Positions 25,926-35,190 of a stretch of 64,000 nucleotides of DNA are shown here, one piece after another. This DNA is from an uncultured Thioclava sp. Lineage in GTDB: Bacteria > Pseudomonadota > Alphaproteobacteria > Rhodobacterales > Rhodobacteraceae. The notes beneath the pieces were generated by a model that did not search any database, had not been told where the DNA came from, and saw only the letters and a program-made list of their open reading frames with translations. Location of the stretch: positions 1 to 64,000 of the forward strand of contig NZ_CAJYBT010000001.1 in the NCBI RefSeq assembly GCF_913064665.1, in the 5' to 3' direction. Positions within the stretch are counted from its first letter, which is position 1. Each line of letters opens with the position of its first letter. Made by a program: the position numbers and the translations under genes.

Positions 25926-27146
25926 ATGGATACCACGTTCTATGCCATGTCCGGCCAGAGCTTCACCGCCCAGGAAACCCGGATCACCGAACTCGAACAA
26001 CAGCTCTCCTCGGGCCGCAAGGTCGACACAGCCGCGGCAGATCCTGCGGCCTATACCGGCGCGCAAGAAGACAACTCGACCGTCCAGAAGCTCGACGCAA
26101 TGAACGCGAGCCAGGTCAACATCAAGCAGACGCTGGGCAGCGCAACCACAGCGCTGGGTGATGTCTCGACCGCGCTCAACCACATCAACAGCATCGCGCT
26201 GCAAGCCATGAACGCAACGACCAGCGGTGCCGACTTCCATGCTTTGGGCGATCAGGTCGAAGCCGGGCTGCACCAAATCCTCAGCCTGGCCAACACCCAA
26301 AGCAGCAACGGCAATTACGTCTTTTCCGGCACTGCCAAGCAGACCCAACCCTTTGTCCAGACAACTTCGGGATCGGTCAACTATGTCGGCAATGACGGCA
26401 CCTCCTCGGTCGAGATTTCTCCGGGTGTGACGGTGAATGCCGCGCTAAGCGGGTCGATCTTTACCAAGGTCTCGACCGGCAACGGCTATGCCTCGGTCTC
26501 CGCTACGAGCAGCAATTCAGGGGCATCCACACTCGTTTCGAGCGGGGTTGTGGATGCCAGCGCGGCAATGGCCTTCCATGATGGCACTAGCCCGATCACG
26601 GTCGGCTTTTCGACATTAGCGGACGGAAGCAAGAGCTACACCGCGACCTCAGGCGGCACGACGATCGCGACCGGCCCGGTGGACGACACCGAAGGCGCCG
26701 ATACGACCCTCACGCTCGAGGGCGTGCAATTCACGTTCTCAGGGCAACCTGCAAACGGCGATAGCTTCACCATTGCCCCGGCCCGCCCGCAATCGATCTT
26801 CGACCTGGTCAAGCAGATCCGGACCGCGCTGGCTGAACCTGGTTCTACGCCGGCGGCACGCGCCCAGACCCACCAGATCCTCGGCAATGCACTGGGGAGC
26901 CTCACCGGCTACCAGCACCAGATTTCCGGCGCATCGGCCAAGGTCGGCGTCATCTTGCAGGCGACCAATACCGCCGCGAACGCGAATACTCAGGCCAGCA
27001 CCAATGCCCAGACTGATGCCAGCAATCTGGTCTCTGCGAATATTCCGAAAGTGCTGACCGAGCTGCAGGACCGCACCTCTGCGCTGCAGGCTGCGATGAA
27101 GGCCTTCTCGGTCGCCTCACAACTGACGCTGTTCAAATACCTCTGA
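25926..27146 (+). CDS. flgL: Hook-filament junction protein FlgL
   Basis: The protein has 406 residues with flagellin-like ends: ETRITELEQQLSSGRKVDTA near residues 17-36 and LQDRTSALQAAMKAFSVASQ near the C terminus. This is FlgL (HAP3). The ATG at 25926 is chosen because the frame, although open to 25800, would otherwise begin inside flgK without a ribosome binding site. It is followed 13 bases later by the large glycosyltransferase gene. Confidence 0.93.
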   Translation: MDTTFYAMSGQSFTAQETRITELEQQLSSGRKVDTAAADPAAYTGAQEDNSTVQKLDAMNASQVNIKQTLGSATTALGDVSTALNHINSIALQAMNATTSGADFHALGDQVEAGLHQILSLANTQSSNGNYVFSGTAKQTQPFVQTTSGSVNYVGNDGTSSVEISPGVTVNAALSGSIFTKVSTGNGYASVSATSSNSGASTLVSSGVVDASAAMAFHDGTSPITVGFSTLADGSKSYTATSGGTTIATGPVDDTEGADTTLTLEGVQFTFSGQPANGDSFTIAPARPQSIFDLVKQIRTALAEPGSTPAARAQTHQILGNALGSLTGYQHQISGASAKVGVILQATNTAANANTQASTNAQTDASNLVSANIPKVLTELQDRTSALQAAMKAFSVASQLTLFKYL

Positions 27147-27159
27147 GACGGGAATACCG

Positions 27160-30100
27160 ATGTCTGAACTACGGAATGCCGAAAAGCAGGCCATCTTCGT
27201 CGCGGGCTATTACCGCAGCGGAACCTCCGCTTTGTGCGGGGCGCTGGCCGATCTGGGGGTCCAGATCAAAAGCGACTCTCAGGTCAACGAGGCCAATCCC
27301 AAAGGGTTCTTCGAATCGACCGAACTGATCCGGTTCGACGTCCGCGTGCTCGATCTGATGAGCTCCTACTGGGCCGATCTCGCGCCGCTACCCGAAGGCT
27401 GGATCGAACGCGCCGATATCCAGCTTCAACGTGATGTTCTCTCGGAGATCCTCTCGCGCCAATTCGCCGAGGCGCCGCTCGTCGCAGTGAAGCACCCGCA
27501 CCTGTGTCGGCTTCTGCCGCTCTACCTTCGGGCGGCCGAGGATATCGGCTACGCCCCAAAGGTGATTCACACGCATCGCGCGCCCTACGCCGTCGCCACG
27601 AGTCAGGCGACCAAGAACAAGATGACACGCGCCCATGCCCTCGCCCTGTGGTCGAGCTACATCACCTCGGCCGAGCATCTTGCGCGGGGGGTGCCGCGAG
27701 CATGGGTTCACTATCCAGACCTTCTCAACGACGCGGATGCCACGGTGCGCGCGGCGTTGGACACGCTGAACATCGAAACCCCACGCGGTCGCAGTGTCGA
27801 TTTCATCACCAAAGCGCTCAACCGCTCAGACGAGGCGGATACAGCGGGGCTCTTTGCGCCGCTCGCAGTGTTGGTGCGCGACATAGAGGTGGCGATCCAC
27901 GAAAAAGCAGACGCGCAGACCTGGGACGATTTGCGCGCGCGCAGTGCCGACCTGGCGGGTTTCGTTGAAGAACTGGGGCGCTCGGGAAATCGCGCGGCTC
28001 CTGGCGTCGGCCACGGCCTGATCGTCTCGACCCCGGCGGGCCGGTCGATCAACCTTGCCAGAGCGACCAAAGCCCATCCCGTGCGCCCCTCCGAGCGCGG
28101 CGATCCGGCCGAACGTACCCGGCTTCTGGCACAGCTTGATGCACTGCGTGCGCAAAATGGGACGCTACCCGAAGTGAGCGTGCTGATCGCCTGTCCAGAA
28201 GGCGCGAGCGCGCAGCAGGTCCGGGACACGCTCGACTCGATCGCGCAAAACTGGACCGCGCCCGCTATCAAACTCGCCTACGCAACGAAGCCGCAATTCG
28301 ATCTCTCGCAGAACGGGTTGAGCATGGAGCATCATTTCGGGAGCGACGCGGAGATGACAGCGTCGCTCTTTGCCGCAATGGCCGAGGCACGCACCGACTA
28401 CGCCGCGATCATCAACGCAGGCGACATGCTGGAGCCGGATGCGATCGCGCGGTTCACGCTGCGTGCGGCGACTTCGGGGGCGGATATACTCTATTGCGAC
28501 GAAATCGCCCAAAGCCCCGGTGGCCCCTGGATCCGCGCCAAGCCGGCGATGTCCGCGTCCCGGCTGCTCGAATCCTGCTTTGTCGGGGACTGGGTCTGGT
28601 ACAAGGCCACAACAATCGCTGAGCTCGGCGGGTTCCGGCCCGGCCTTTATCCGGGCGCCGAGGAGCAGGACATGCAGATCCGCCTTGTCGGCGCGGAAAA
28701 GCAAGTCGGGACCATTCCCGAGGCGCTCTTTGTGCGCGGCGAGAACACGCGACGCGACGGCGTGCCCCTGGAAGAGGCCACCGAGAGCGCGCGTGCCGCG
28801 ATAGCGGCCCATCTTGCGCAGGCACAGATCGCCGCAACGGCGCGCCCCGGCACCCTGCCCGGTCTGTTCGTGATCGACCATGTCCTCGAAACCGACCCTG
28901 CGGTGACGCTTGGCATCCGTTGTCGCCCCGGTATCGCGCCCGATCTGGTGAAGAATACCGCCAATACTCTGCTGCCTCATCACACTGGCACCACGTCGCG
29001 GATCGTGTTTCTGCGCGATGAGGGTCTCGACGAGACGATGACCCAGTTTCTGGATCAGGTCACAGCCGAGATCACGCCGGGCCATCCCTCGGTCTCGGTC
29101 ATGAAGACCGCGCCGCAGCTGGGCGGGACACTCGCGCAGCTGATGCAACTGCGCCCCGAGAACCATGTCGCGATCGTCGATCCGATCTCGGTCCCTTCGG
29201 CCCAAGATATCCTCGGTGCCCTCGCCGCGCTGCTCGATGCTCACGCCGAGGCGGGCGTGATCGCCCCGCTCACCTTCTTCCGCGATGGCGAGCGCACGGC
29301 GCGCCTGAAAGGCCCGCTGCTGTTCGGCGCCCAAGCCAGGATCGGGGCCGGCTACGAGGCGCTCTCGCCCGGGCCGGGCGGCTGGCTCGCGACCACACAA
29401 CCGGTGGATGCTGTGGACGGCCCCGTTGTCATGGCCCGCGCAGGCATCGCCTTCGATCCGCAGGCTGTCACTTGGTCCGAACTCTGTGCCAGCCTTTCGG
29501 ACCCCAATGGCCCCTCGCAGTCGGCCGCGTTCTGGACACCGCATCGGCAGGTCGAGATCCCGGATCCCGGCACCGAGGCGGATTGCGAAGTCGCCGCCGC
29601 GCTCGCGATCGCCTATCGCGGCCACCACCATCACCCGGCAATGACGATCAAGGGATCGCCGCTGATGCTCGAGGGGCGCAGCGGTCTGGTGGACAACGAT
29701 GCCGCAACGCTCATCACGACCTCGGATCCCGCCGATGACGCTAAGTTCATCAACGCCGCACGGTTTGCCCGCCAGCATGATGGGCTGCAGGCGGGAATCG
29801 TCTCCGAGCCGATCGATGCGCTCTCAGTGCTGCGCGCGCGCCAGCAGGGGCGGCGCTGGGTGCGGATCAATCCGACCTCGCGTATCTGCCACCCCGGCAC
29901 AGTGAGCGACATCCCCTCTGACCTGAGCGTCTGGTCCACCCTGCCGCCGACCGAGCGCCGGCCGCTGGTTCTTTCGGCCGATCGCAACGTGGTCACCTCG
30001 CGCGGGCTCGCAGCGCGGCTGCGCGGGATGGGCGCACGCAATGTCGAACTGCGGGTTCCCCGGTTGAACCGTGAGGCCTGGGCGGCATTCACACCGAAAC

Positions 30101-30630
30101 CCGCCCGCGAGAAGCCCGTGGTCCTCTGGGTCGAGGAGGCCGGCATCGAGGTTCCCTGGATCGAGCAGGCGATCGCGCAGACCGCCGACCGGGTTGCCTG
30201 GACCCTCGTCACACGTACCAAGCGGGACCTGCCCGGGAACGTTGCGTGGCGGACGATACCGATCTTCGAGGAAGACTGGGTGCGACTGTTCTCCGAGACC
30301 GGCGCCTCGGTGCTGCTCCGGCCCACGCCCGGCGCCAACTGGTGCGACGATTACTTGATCCGGGTCGCACTGGCCGGTGGATGCCGGGTGATCGCCGGGC
30401 GCGAGGCCGAGATCCCCCCCGAGATCGCCGCACTGGTGACGAAGCGGCTCTCCTCCGACGGGGTGGCGCGTTGGGTTTCGGCGCTTCAGGCGATCACCGA
30501 AACCGGCCCCGACAGCACCGCGCGCGAGCAATTGCTCGAGATGCCCGAGACCTGGATGGAGGCAGGGGGCGACAGCCTTGCCACGCTTCTCTCGGGGGGC
30601 GCACGCGAGGACCATACCGATGCGGCATAA
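27160..30630 (+). CDS. Putative sulfotransferase-glycosyltransferase fusion in the flagellar operon
   Basis: The protein has 1156 residues and no signal peptide, so it is probably cytoplasmic. Residues about 10-230 look like a PAPS-type sulfotransferase: the phosphosulfate loop YYRSGTSAL (17-25), VKHPH (110-114), an HTHRAPYAVATS segment (137-148) and VHYPDLLND (183-191). Residues about 337-560 resemble a GT-A family 2 glycosyltransferase (SVLIACPEG, INAGDMLEPDA, LYCDE, EEQDMQIRL). Residues about 930-1110 look like a GT-B-type C-terminal half (PVVLWVEEAG; WCDDYLIRVALAGG). It lies between flgL and flgA and overlaps flgA by 11 bases, so it is co-expressed with structural genes. Flagellin or hook modification is inferred; the activity of each domain is not established. 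Confidence 0.65.
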   Translation: MSELRNAEKQAIFVAGYYRSGTSALCGALADLGVQIKSDSQVNEANPKGFFESTELIRFDVRVLDLMSSYWADLAPLPEGWIERADIQLQRDVLSEILSRQFAEAPLVAVKHPHLCRLLPLYLRAAEDIGYAPKVIHTHRAPYAVATSQATKNKMTRAHALALWSSYITSAEHLARGVPRAWVHYPDLLNDADATVRAALDTLNIETPRGRSVDFITKALNRSDEADTAGLFAPLAVLVRDIEVAIHEKADAQTWDDLRARSADLAGFVEELGRSGNRAAPGVGHGLIVSTPAGRSINLARATKAHPVRPSERGDPAERTRLLAQLDALRAQNGTLPEVSVLIACPEGASAQQVRDTLDSIAQNWTAPAIKLAYATKPQFDLSQNGLSMEHHFGSDAEMTASLFAAMAEARTDYAAIINAGDMLEPDAIARFTLRAATSGADILYCDEIAQSPGGPWIRAKPAMSASRLLESCFVGDWVWYKATTIAELGGFRPGLYPGAEEQDMQIRLVGAEKQVGTIPEALFVRGENTRRDGVPLEEATESARAAIAAHLAQAQIAATARPGTLPGLFVIDHVLETDPAVTLGIRCRPGIAPDLVKNTANTLLPHHTGTTSRIVFLRDEGLDETMTQFLDQVTAEITPGHPSVSVMKTAPQLGGTLAQLMQLRPENHVAIVDPISVPSAQDILGALAALLDAHAEAGVIAPLTFFRDGERTARLKGPLLFGAQARIGAGYEALSPGPGGWLATTQPVDAVDGPVVMARAGIAFDPQAVTWSELCASLSDPNGPSQSAAFWTPHRQVEIPDPGTEADCEVAAALAIAYRGHHHHPAMTIKGSPLMLEGRSGLVDNDAATLITTSDPADDAKFINAARFARQHDGLQAGIVSEPIDALSVLRARQQGRRWVRINPTSRICHPGTVSDIPSDLSVWSTLPPTERRPLVLSADRNVVTSRGLAARLRGMGARNVELRVPRLNREAWAAFTPKPAREKPVVLWVEEAGIEVPWIEQAIAQTADRVAWTLVTRTKRDLPGNVAWRTIPIFEEDWVRLFSETGASVLLRPTPGANWCDDYLIRVALAGGCRVIAGREAEIPPEIAALVTKRLSSDGVARWVSALQAITETGPDSTAREQLLEMPETWMEAGGDSLATLLSGGAREDHTDAA

Positions 30631-31300
30631 GCTTCTCGTCGCTTTCATGCTCCTTGCGGGCAGCGCGGCACAGGCAGCACCGCTCGAGCCAGCCTCGGCG
30701 ATTACCGCCGCGATCGCGTCACAGCTCGACGGTGCGGAGGGCAAGGTCATGTCCAATGGCGGCGCCATGATGCCCGCCTGCCAGGCGCAGCTCTCCGTGA
30801 GTTGGCTGCCTTCGGAGGATGACACCTTCCGCACCGCCTCCGTCACCTGCCCCTCGCCATCCTGGACGATCTATGCGGGGGTCCGCATCGTGAAGCGCCA
30901 CGTTGCGCTGGTGGCCTCACGCGCGATTGCGGTTGGCGAGGTGATCGACAGCTCCGACACAGCATCGCGCGAGGTGGTCCTCTCGGACGTGCACGGGGCG
31001 CTTCTTAGCCCACAGGTACTTACCGAAGGGGTGAAGGCGACACGCGCGATCCCCGAGGGCGAACCGGTGACTCGGTCGATGACCGACCTGACCCGCTCGG
31101 TCCACAGCGGACAACAGGTGGTGCTGCGCGTCAACCAGGGGGGGCTTGTCGTCTCTGCCCCGGGCCAAGCGCTGCAGGACGGGGCAATCGGCGACTCGGT
31201 CGCGGTCGAGAATGCCGAGTCCCATCGCCGTCTAAGCGCTATCATCGTGCGCTCAGCCCCGCAGCGGTCGGGCGTCTACCTCATCGCCCCCGCCGAGTAA
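30620..31300 (+). CDS. flgA: Flagellar P-ring assembly chaperone FlgA
   Basis: The protein has 226 residues. A Sec signal peptide ends at about SAAQA/APL (residue 18). The C-terminal SAF-type region (about 95-225) has LVASRAIAVGEVIDSSDTAS, TRAIPEGEPVTRSMTDLT and QVVLRVNQGGLVVSAPGQAL, the FlgA pattern. FlgA is a periplasmic chaperone for FlgI. The ATG at 30620 overlaps the end of the glycosyltransferase gene by 11 bases. Its place far from flgHI is a rearrangement relative to common gene orders. Confidence 0.9.
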   Translation: MRHKLLVAFMLLAGSAAQAAPLEPASAITAAIASQLDGAEGKVMSNGGAMMPACQAQLSVSWLPSEDDTFRTASVTCPSPSWTIYAGVRIVKRHVALVASRAIAVGEVIDSSDTASREVVLSDVHGALLSPQVLTEGVKATRAIPEGEPVTRSMTDLTRSVHSGQQVVLRVNQGGLVVSAPGQALQDGAIGDSVAVENAESHRRLSAIIVRSAPQRSGVYLIAPAE

Positions 31301-31363
31301 TGGCCGTGACACGCCTCCTTCCCCACTGGCCAAAGCAAGCCCCATGAACAAGGCTCATTCGCA

Positions 31364-31879
31364 ATGAAGAAATATTTCCTGATCGGGCTCGGGGTGATCG
31401 TGTTTTGCACGATGGCCGTGGGCGATGGGCTGGGCGTCGTCGCCTTTCTCAAGGAACGCGCGCGCCCCGCAGCTGCGGCGACAACCGCGCCAGCCGAAGC
31501 GAAAAGCGCACCGAAACCCCCTAGCAAGCCGGCCGCCGGCAAGGCGCTGTTCGCCGAGATCCCAAAATTCGTCGTCACGATCCCGGGCTCGCAGGAGGCG
31601 GGCGGCGGCTCGGTCTATCTCCAGCTTTCGCTGTCCTTCCTGACCGAGAAAAAACAGGCGATAGACGATTTCAACAAGCTCATGCCGATCATCAAGTCGG
31701 CGATCATCAGCGATATCATGGCTTCGGGCCTGTCGCCCGACAGCCAGTCCGCCCAGTTCCGGCACAAGATCACAACGGACAGCCTTGATCTCGCCAATCG
31801 CACCGTCTCACAAGCCGACAGCGATCTCGGGCGCACGCCTTTCCTCGGTGCCTATATCACCACCTTCGTCATCCAATAG
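31364..31879 (+). CDS. fliL: Flagellar basal-body protein FliL
   Basis: The protein has 171 residues with an N-terminal membrane anchor (about 4-28), a Pro/Ala/Lys linker (31-60) and a periplasmic domain with IPKFVVTIPGS, VYLQLSLSFLTEKK and the C-terminal LGAYITTFVIQ. FliL surrounds the MotAB stator and supports torque. It sits immediately before fliP (three bases). About 60 bases separate it from flgA with no visible hairpin. Confidence 0.88.
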   Translation: MKKYFLIGLGVIVFCTMAVGDGLGVVAFLKERARPAAAATTAPAEAKSAPKPPSKPAAGKALFAEIPKFVVTIPGSQEAGGGSVYLQLSLSFLTEKKQAIDDFNKLMPIIKSAIISDIMASGLSPDSQSAQFRHKITTDSLDLANRTVSQADSDLGRTPFLGAYITTFVIQ

Positions 31880-31882
31880 ATC

Positions 31883-32569
31883 ATGGCGGATCTTGTAACT
31901 CCTTTGGCGAGCGTCACGGGCCAGGGCGGCACTGGCGTCCTCTCGCTCGACATCCAGACGCTTATCATCATCACCCTGCTGGCCTTCCTGCCGGGGCTGA
32001 TCTTGCTGATGACCAGTTTCACCCGCTTCGTCGTGGTGCTGGCCATCTTCCGCCAGGCGCTGGGGCTAAGCACGACACCGCCCAACATGGTGCTGATCGC
32101 GCTGGCCCTGATCCTGTCGGCCTTCGTGATGCGGCCCACGTTGGAGACAGTGAATGACAACGCGATCCAGCCTTACCTGACCAAGTCAATTTCGTTCGAG
32201 AACGCCGTCCAGGCCGCCGAAGCCCCGATGCGCGCCTTCATGATGCGGCAGGTGCGCAAGCGCGACCTGCATCTCTTCGTGGACCTCTCTGGCCACGCGG
32301 GGGATTACGCCACACCCGACGATGTCCCTCTGCTCACCCTGGTCCCTGCCTACGTGACCTCGGAGCTGCAAAGCGCGTTCGAGATTGGTTTTCTGATCTA
32401 CATACCCTTCGCGCTGATCGACCTCGCGGTGGCGGCGGTGCTCATGGCGCTGGGGATGATCATGGTCTCGCCCACGTTGATCTCGCTGCCGATAAAGCTG
32501 CTGCTCTTCGTCTCGATCGGGGGGTGGTCGCTTCTGCTTAGCTCGGTCGCAAGAAGCGTGGCGCAGTGA
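31883..32569 (+). CDS. fliP: Flagellar export-gate protein FliP
   Basis: The protein has 228 residues. The signature LLMTSFTRFVVVLAIFRQAL (about 36-55) and PPNMVLIALAL are followed by AFMMRQVRKRDLHLF and the C-terminal ALGMIMVSPTLISLPIKLLL. Four membrane segments. FliP forms the core pore with FliQ and FliR. No cleavable signal peptide like that of E. coli FliP is apparent. fliO, which stabilises FliP assembly in enteric bacteria, is not found upstream. The gene converges on flgN with 15 bases between. Confidence 0.95.
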   Translation: MADLVTPLASVTGQGGTGVLSLDIQTLIIITLLAFLPGLILLMTSFTRFVVVLAIFRQALGLSTTPPNMVLIALALILSAFVMRPTLETVNDNAIQPYLTKSISFENAVQAAEAPMRAFMMRQVRKRDLHLFVDLSGHAGDYATPDDVPLLTLVPAYVTSELQSAFEIGFLIYIPFALIDLAVAAVLMALGMIMVSPTLISLPIKLLLFVSIGGWSLLLSSVARSVAQ

Positions 32570-32584
32570 CACGTCCGAACCGGG

Positions 32585-33019
32585 TCACGCCTCGGCGTGC
32601 AGGCCCGAACTGTCATCCTCTGGGTCTTCACCCCGGCGCTGATCGATGATTTCGAGAAGCGCGTCGCTGATCTGGCGTTCGGATCTGGAGATGATCGCGC
32701 GGGTGCGCTTGTATTCATGGATCAACTCCTGCATCCGGGCCGCCTCTTCCTCGCGGCCGGGAGCCTCCACAAGCGCGTGGTAGGCGGATTCGAGCGTGTG
32801 GTGGTTTGCGTCACGTAACACCCCAAGCAAGCGCTCGAAGACCGAGCGGGCAGACTCTGCGCTGCTCTCGAAGGACCGGCTCGTGGTGCGGATCGTCGCC
32901 GGGCGCTCGCTCTCGAGGCTGGACGAAAGACGTTCGGCCTCGCCGCGCAGGCCGCGCACAGAATCGAGCGCCTCCCTGAGCGCCGCAGCGAAATCTCTCT
33001 TATCGCTCGGGTCAGTCAC
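32585..33019 (-). CDS. flgN: FlgN-like export chaperone
   Basis: The protein has 144 residues, almost all helix, with EALDSVRGLRGEAERLSSSL and LLGVLRDANHHTLESAYHAL, consistent with the FlgN chaperone for FlgK and FlgL. No ATG fits; the start is taken as GTG at 33019, which overlaps the flgM stop by eight bases. A TTG at 33025 is an alternative. Sequence conservation in FlgN is low, so the call relies on helix content, length and the flgM-flgN pairing. Confidence 0.65.
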   Translation of the reverse strand: MTDPSDKRDFAAALREALDSVRGLRGEAERLSSSLESERPATIRTTSRSFESSAESARSVFERLLGVLRDANHHTLESAYHALVEAPGREEEAARMQELIHEYKRTRAIISRSERQISDALLEIIDQRRGEDPEDDSSGLHAEA

Positions 33020-33344
33020 TACCAAGCTTCCGCGCGACCAGCCGCTCGAAGGAGAGCAGCGCCTTGGCAACCTTGGACGAGTCGGGGCGATAGCTCCCCT
33101 GCGCCACCGATTGCATGAGTTGCTGGATCTGGGGGTCGCCCTCGGGGCGATCGGCTGCGGCCACCCCTTTGTAAAGCGCCGCGGCATCGGTGGCGCGCTC
33201 GGAAAGCGAGACAGTTTCCCCAGACTGGACGGGGTTGGTTCCTTCACCGGCCTCGGGCGCGGCAGGTTCTGCGGCAGGCCCGACCGCGGAAGTCGATTGG
33301 TCAAGCGGAATGGATCCGCTGGTTGCGCCGGAAATCTTGATCAT
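33012..33344 (-). CDS. flgM: Anti-sigma28 factor FlgM
   Basis: The protein has 110 residues. The disordered N terminus (ISGATSGSIPLDQS, Pro/Ala/Glu-rich) contrasts with a C-terminal helical half containing VAQGSYRPDSSKVAKALLSF (about 80-99), matching the FlgM sigma-binding region (I..G.Y.VD...VA..ML.FE). FlgM holds FliA until it is exported through the finished hook. Its cognate sigma factor is encoded at 8483. It follows fliS by two bases and is coupled to flgN. Confidence 0.85.
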   Translation of the reverse strand: MIKISGATSGSIPLDQSTSAVGPAAEPAAPEAGEGTNPVQSGETVSLSERATDAAALYKGVAAADRPEGDPQIQQLMQSVAQGSYRPDSSKVAKALLSFERLVARKLGSD

Positions 33345-33346
33345 TC

Positions 33347-33718
33347 TCAGTCCGCCAGTTTCTTGAGTTCGTCCTCGAGCTGCGCGATCTGCGTTGCGAT
33401 CGCGCGGAATTCGGCGACATCATTCGCCGCGTGGGCCCGCGTCATCCCTAGGTGAAAGCCGGTATAGAGTCCAGAAAGCGTCGCTCCCAGCGATCCCTCA
33501 CCCTCCGGCTGCGTGATGCCCTGCATGAAGGTCAAAAGCTCGGTGGCGCGCGTGACGGCTGCGATCTTGGCGGCGTTGTTGTCCAGCTCAAGCGCACGCG
33601 CGGCCCGAGCGAGATAGGTGCGTAGACCGCGAAGCCCCGTCACGAGCGTCTGCATCGTGGGCTCCTCGGACATCATGGCGGCGTTTCTGTAGAGGGCGGC
33701 GGTTTCAGACATGATCAT
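33347..33718 (-). CDS. fliS: FliS-like flagellin chaperone
   Basis: The protein has about 123 residues, all helical, with LYRNAAMMSEEPTMQTLVTG near the N terminus and FHLGMTRAHAANDVAEFRAI in the second half. This fits FliS, which prevents premature flagellin polymerisation. Two ATGs (33718 and 33712) compete and neither has a strong ribosome binding site; translation is probably coupled to fliD, whose stop is at 33721. Family assignment rests largely on position in fliD-fliS order and helix pattern. Confidence 0.7.
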   Translation of the reverse strand: MIMSETAALYRNAAMMSEEPTMQTLVTGLRGLRTYLARAARALELDNNAAKIAAVTRATELLTFMQGITQPEGEGSLGATLSGLYTGFHLGMTRAHAANDVAEFRAIATQIAQLEDELKKLAD

Positions 33719-33720
33719 AC

Positions 33721-35124
33721 TCAACTGCTGCTGCTCGATCCGTTCAGGAGCGAGAGATAGGAAAGGGTGGTGGAAGCGGTGTTGGACCGGCTAATCGCAG
33801 AGGTAAACTGCGCCTCGAGATTGGCGATCTGCTCATTCCCGATCTTGGTCTGCGTCTTGATCTGGTCCTGAAGCGAAGAGATGTTCGTATTGAGATCAGA
33901 CGTCGCGGCCCCGATGAAGCCGCTCCCAATCCCAAGCCCCGCCGCGCTGGCCGACCCGGAATCGACCGAGGTGCCGATCGCGCCGGTGAGGATGGAGCCG
34001 ACATGGGTCTCGATTGACTTGATGAGGGAGTCGGCCCCCGTAGGGTTCGAGCCATAGAGCGTGTCGAAAGTCGCAGTGTCGAAGGAGAGCGCGCCGCTCG
34101 AGGAGATCGAAAAGCCAAGCGCGTTGGACGATAGCCCGCCGCTCGCCGCCGAGGAGATCGCCGAAAGCAGATCCTGCTTGAGCTGCTGGACCTGCACGTT
34201 GCCAAGCAACGGGCCGGATTTCGCCTGCTTGCCGGTGCTGCCGGCGGAGGCCGAGGAGCCGGGCTGGTAGGCGGTCTGGGTGGCGATCACGTCCACAGCA
34301 TCGTTGAGCTTGTTGGTAAAGCTCGAGAGCGCGGAGGAGAGCGAGCTGTGGGATTTGTCGACCGAGATCTTGGTCGAGCCGGAGGCCACGAGATCGACGC
34401 TCAACCCCTTCACCAGCGACACGCTGTCATTTGAAGTCTCGGAGACGGGCACGCCATTCAGCGTAAACGTGGCGTTGCGGGCGGACTGGCCAAGCGACAT
34501 CGTGGCCGAGCCGCTGCCATAGGAGAGCCCCGCCACCGCGCCCGAACCACTGACCGAAAAGGACTTGCCAGAGCCGGGCTCGGCACCCTGCAGCGCCAGC
34601 CGGACCCCAGAGGCGGTGTTGACGACAGTGGCGGTGACGCCGGTATTCGCCGCGTTGATCGCGTCCGCAACACCGCTCACCGTGTCCGCCGATGAGGCGA
34701 TGGAGACCGAGGCCGAACCGCCGCTGCCGAACTGGAAGGTCAGCGTGCCCGAGCCCGCACCGACGGCGGCGCTCGCAGACGCATAAGAGGCCGAGTAGAT
34801 TTCCTGACTCTGGGCGAGTTGAATATTGGAGAGCGTGTAGGCGCCGCTCGCTGCGCTGTCTGCGGCCGTCGCGGTGGCGACAGAGCTTGCGCTGGTGCTC
34901 GCTTTCATCGCGCTGAGCGATGCCGGGTCGGTCAGATCGCCAAGCGCGCCGTTGAGCGAGGAAAGCGCGCCACGCACCTGTCCCAGCGCCGAAATCTGCG
35001 TTTTGTCGGTCGTGATTTCATATTGCTCCAGCTTCATCGGCGCCTGAATGCGCGACTGAAGCCGGCTCACGATCGAGTTCACTTGGGCCGACGAGAATAG
35101 GCTGTTCGATATCGAATTGCTCAA
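33721..35124 (-). CDS. fliD: Flagellar filament cap protein FliD
   Basis: The protein has 467 residues. The N-terminal domain (SAQVNSIVSRLQSRIQAPMK; QISALGQVRGALSSLNGAL) and C-terminal domain (DLNTNISSLQDQIKTQTKI; YLSLLNGSSSSS) are FliD-like, with Ser/Gly/Ala-rich middle repeats. The start is taken as TTG at 35124 because GGGAG lies seven bases upstream. The only earlier ATG (35172) has no ribosome binding site and would add a non-conserved 16-residue extension that runs toward the fliC terminator. FliD caps the filament and folds flagellin in place. Confidence 0.9.
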   Translation of the reverse strand: MSNSISNSLFSSAQVNSIVSRLQSRIQAPMKLEQYEITTDKTQISALGQVRGALSSLNGALGDLTDPASLSAMKASTSASSVATATAADSAASGAYTLSNIQLAQSQEIYSASYASASAAVGAGSGTLTFQFGSGGSASVSIASSADTVSGVADAINAANTGVTATVVNTASGVRLALQGAEPGSGKSFSVSGSGAVAGLSYGSGSATMSLGQSARNATFTLNGVPVSETSNDSVSLVKGLSVDLVASGSTKISVDKSHSSLSSALSSFTNKLNDAVDVIATQTAYQPGSSASAGSTGKQAKSGPLLGNVQVQQLKQDLLSAISSAASGGLSSNALGFSISSSGALSFDTATFDTLYGSNPTGADSLIKSIETHVGSILTGAIGTSVDSGSASAAGLGIGSGFIGAATSDLNTNISSLQDQIKTQTKIGNEQIANLEAQFTSAISRSNTASTTLSYLSLLNGSSSSS

Positions 35125-35190
35125 CTTCGTTCTCCCGCATGCCGCCCGGTTTCGAACGGTGCCCGCTTGCATGTGTCAAAGGGTATCAGA

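Noticed and set aside
28165-29778. A 537-codon open frame on the minus strand
   Set aside because: It is antisense to the sulfotransferase-glycosyltransferase gene, is rich in Arg, Gly and His, and has no family features.
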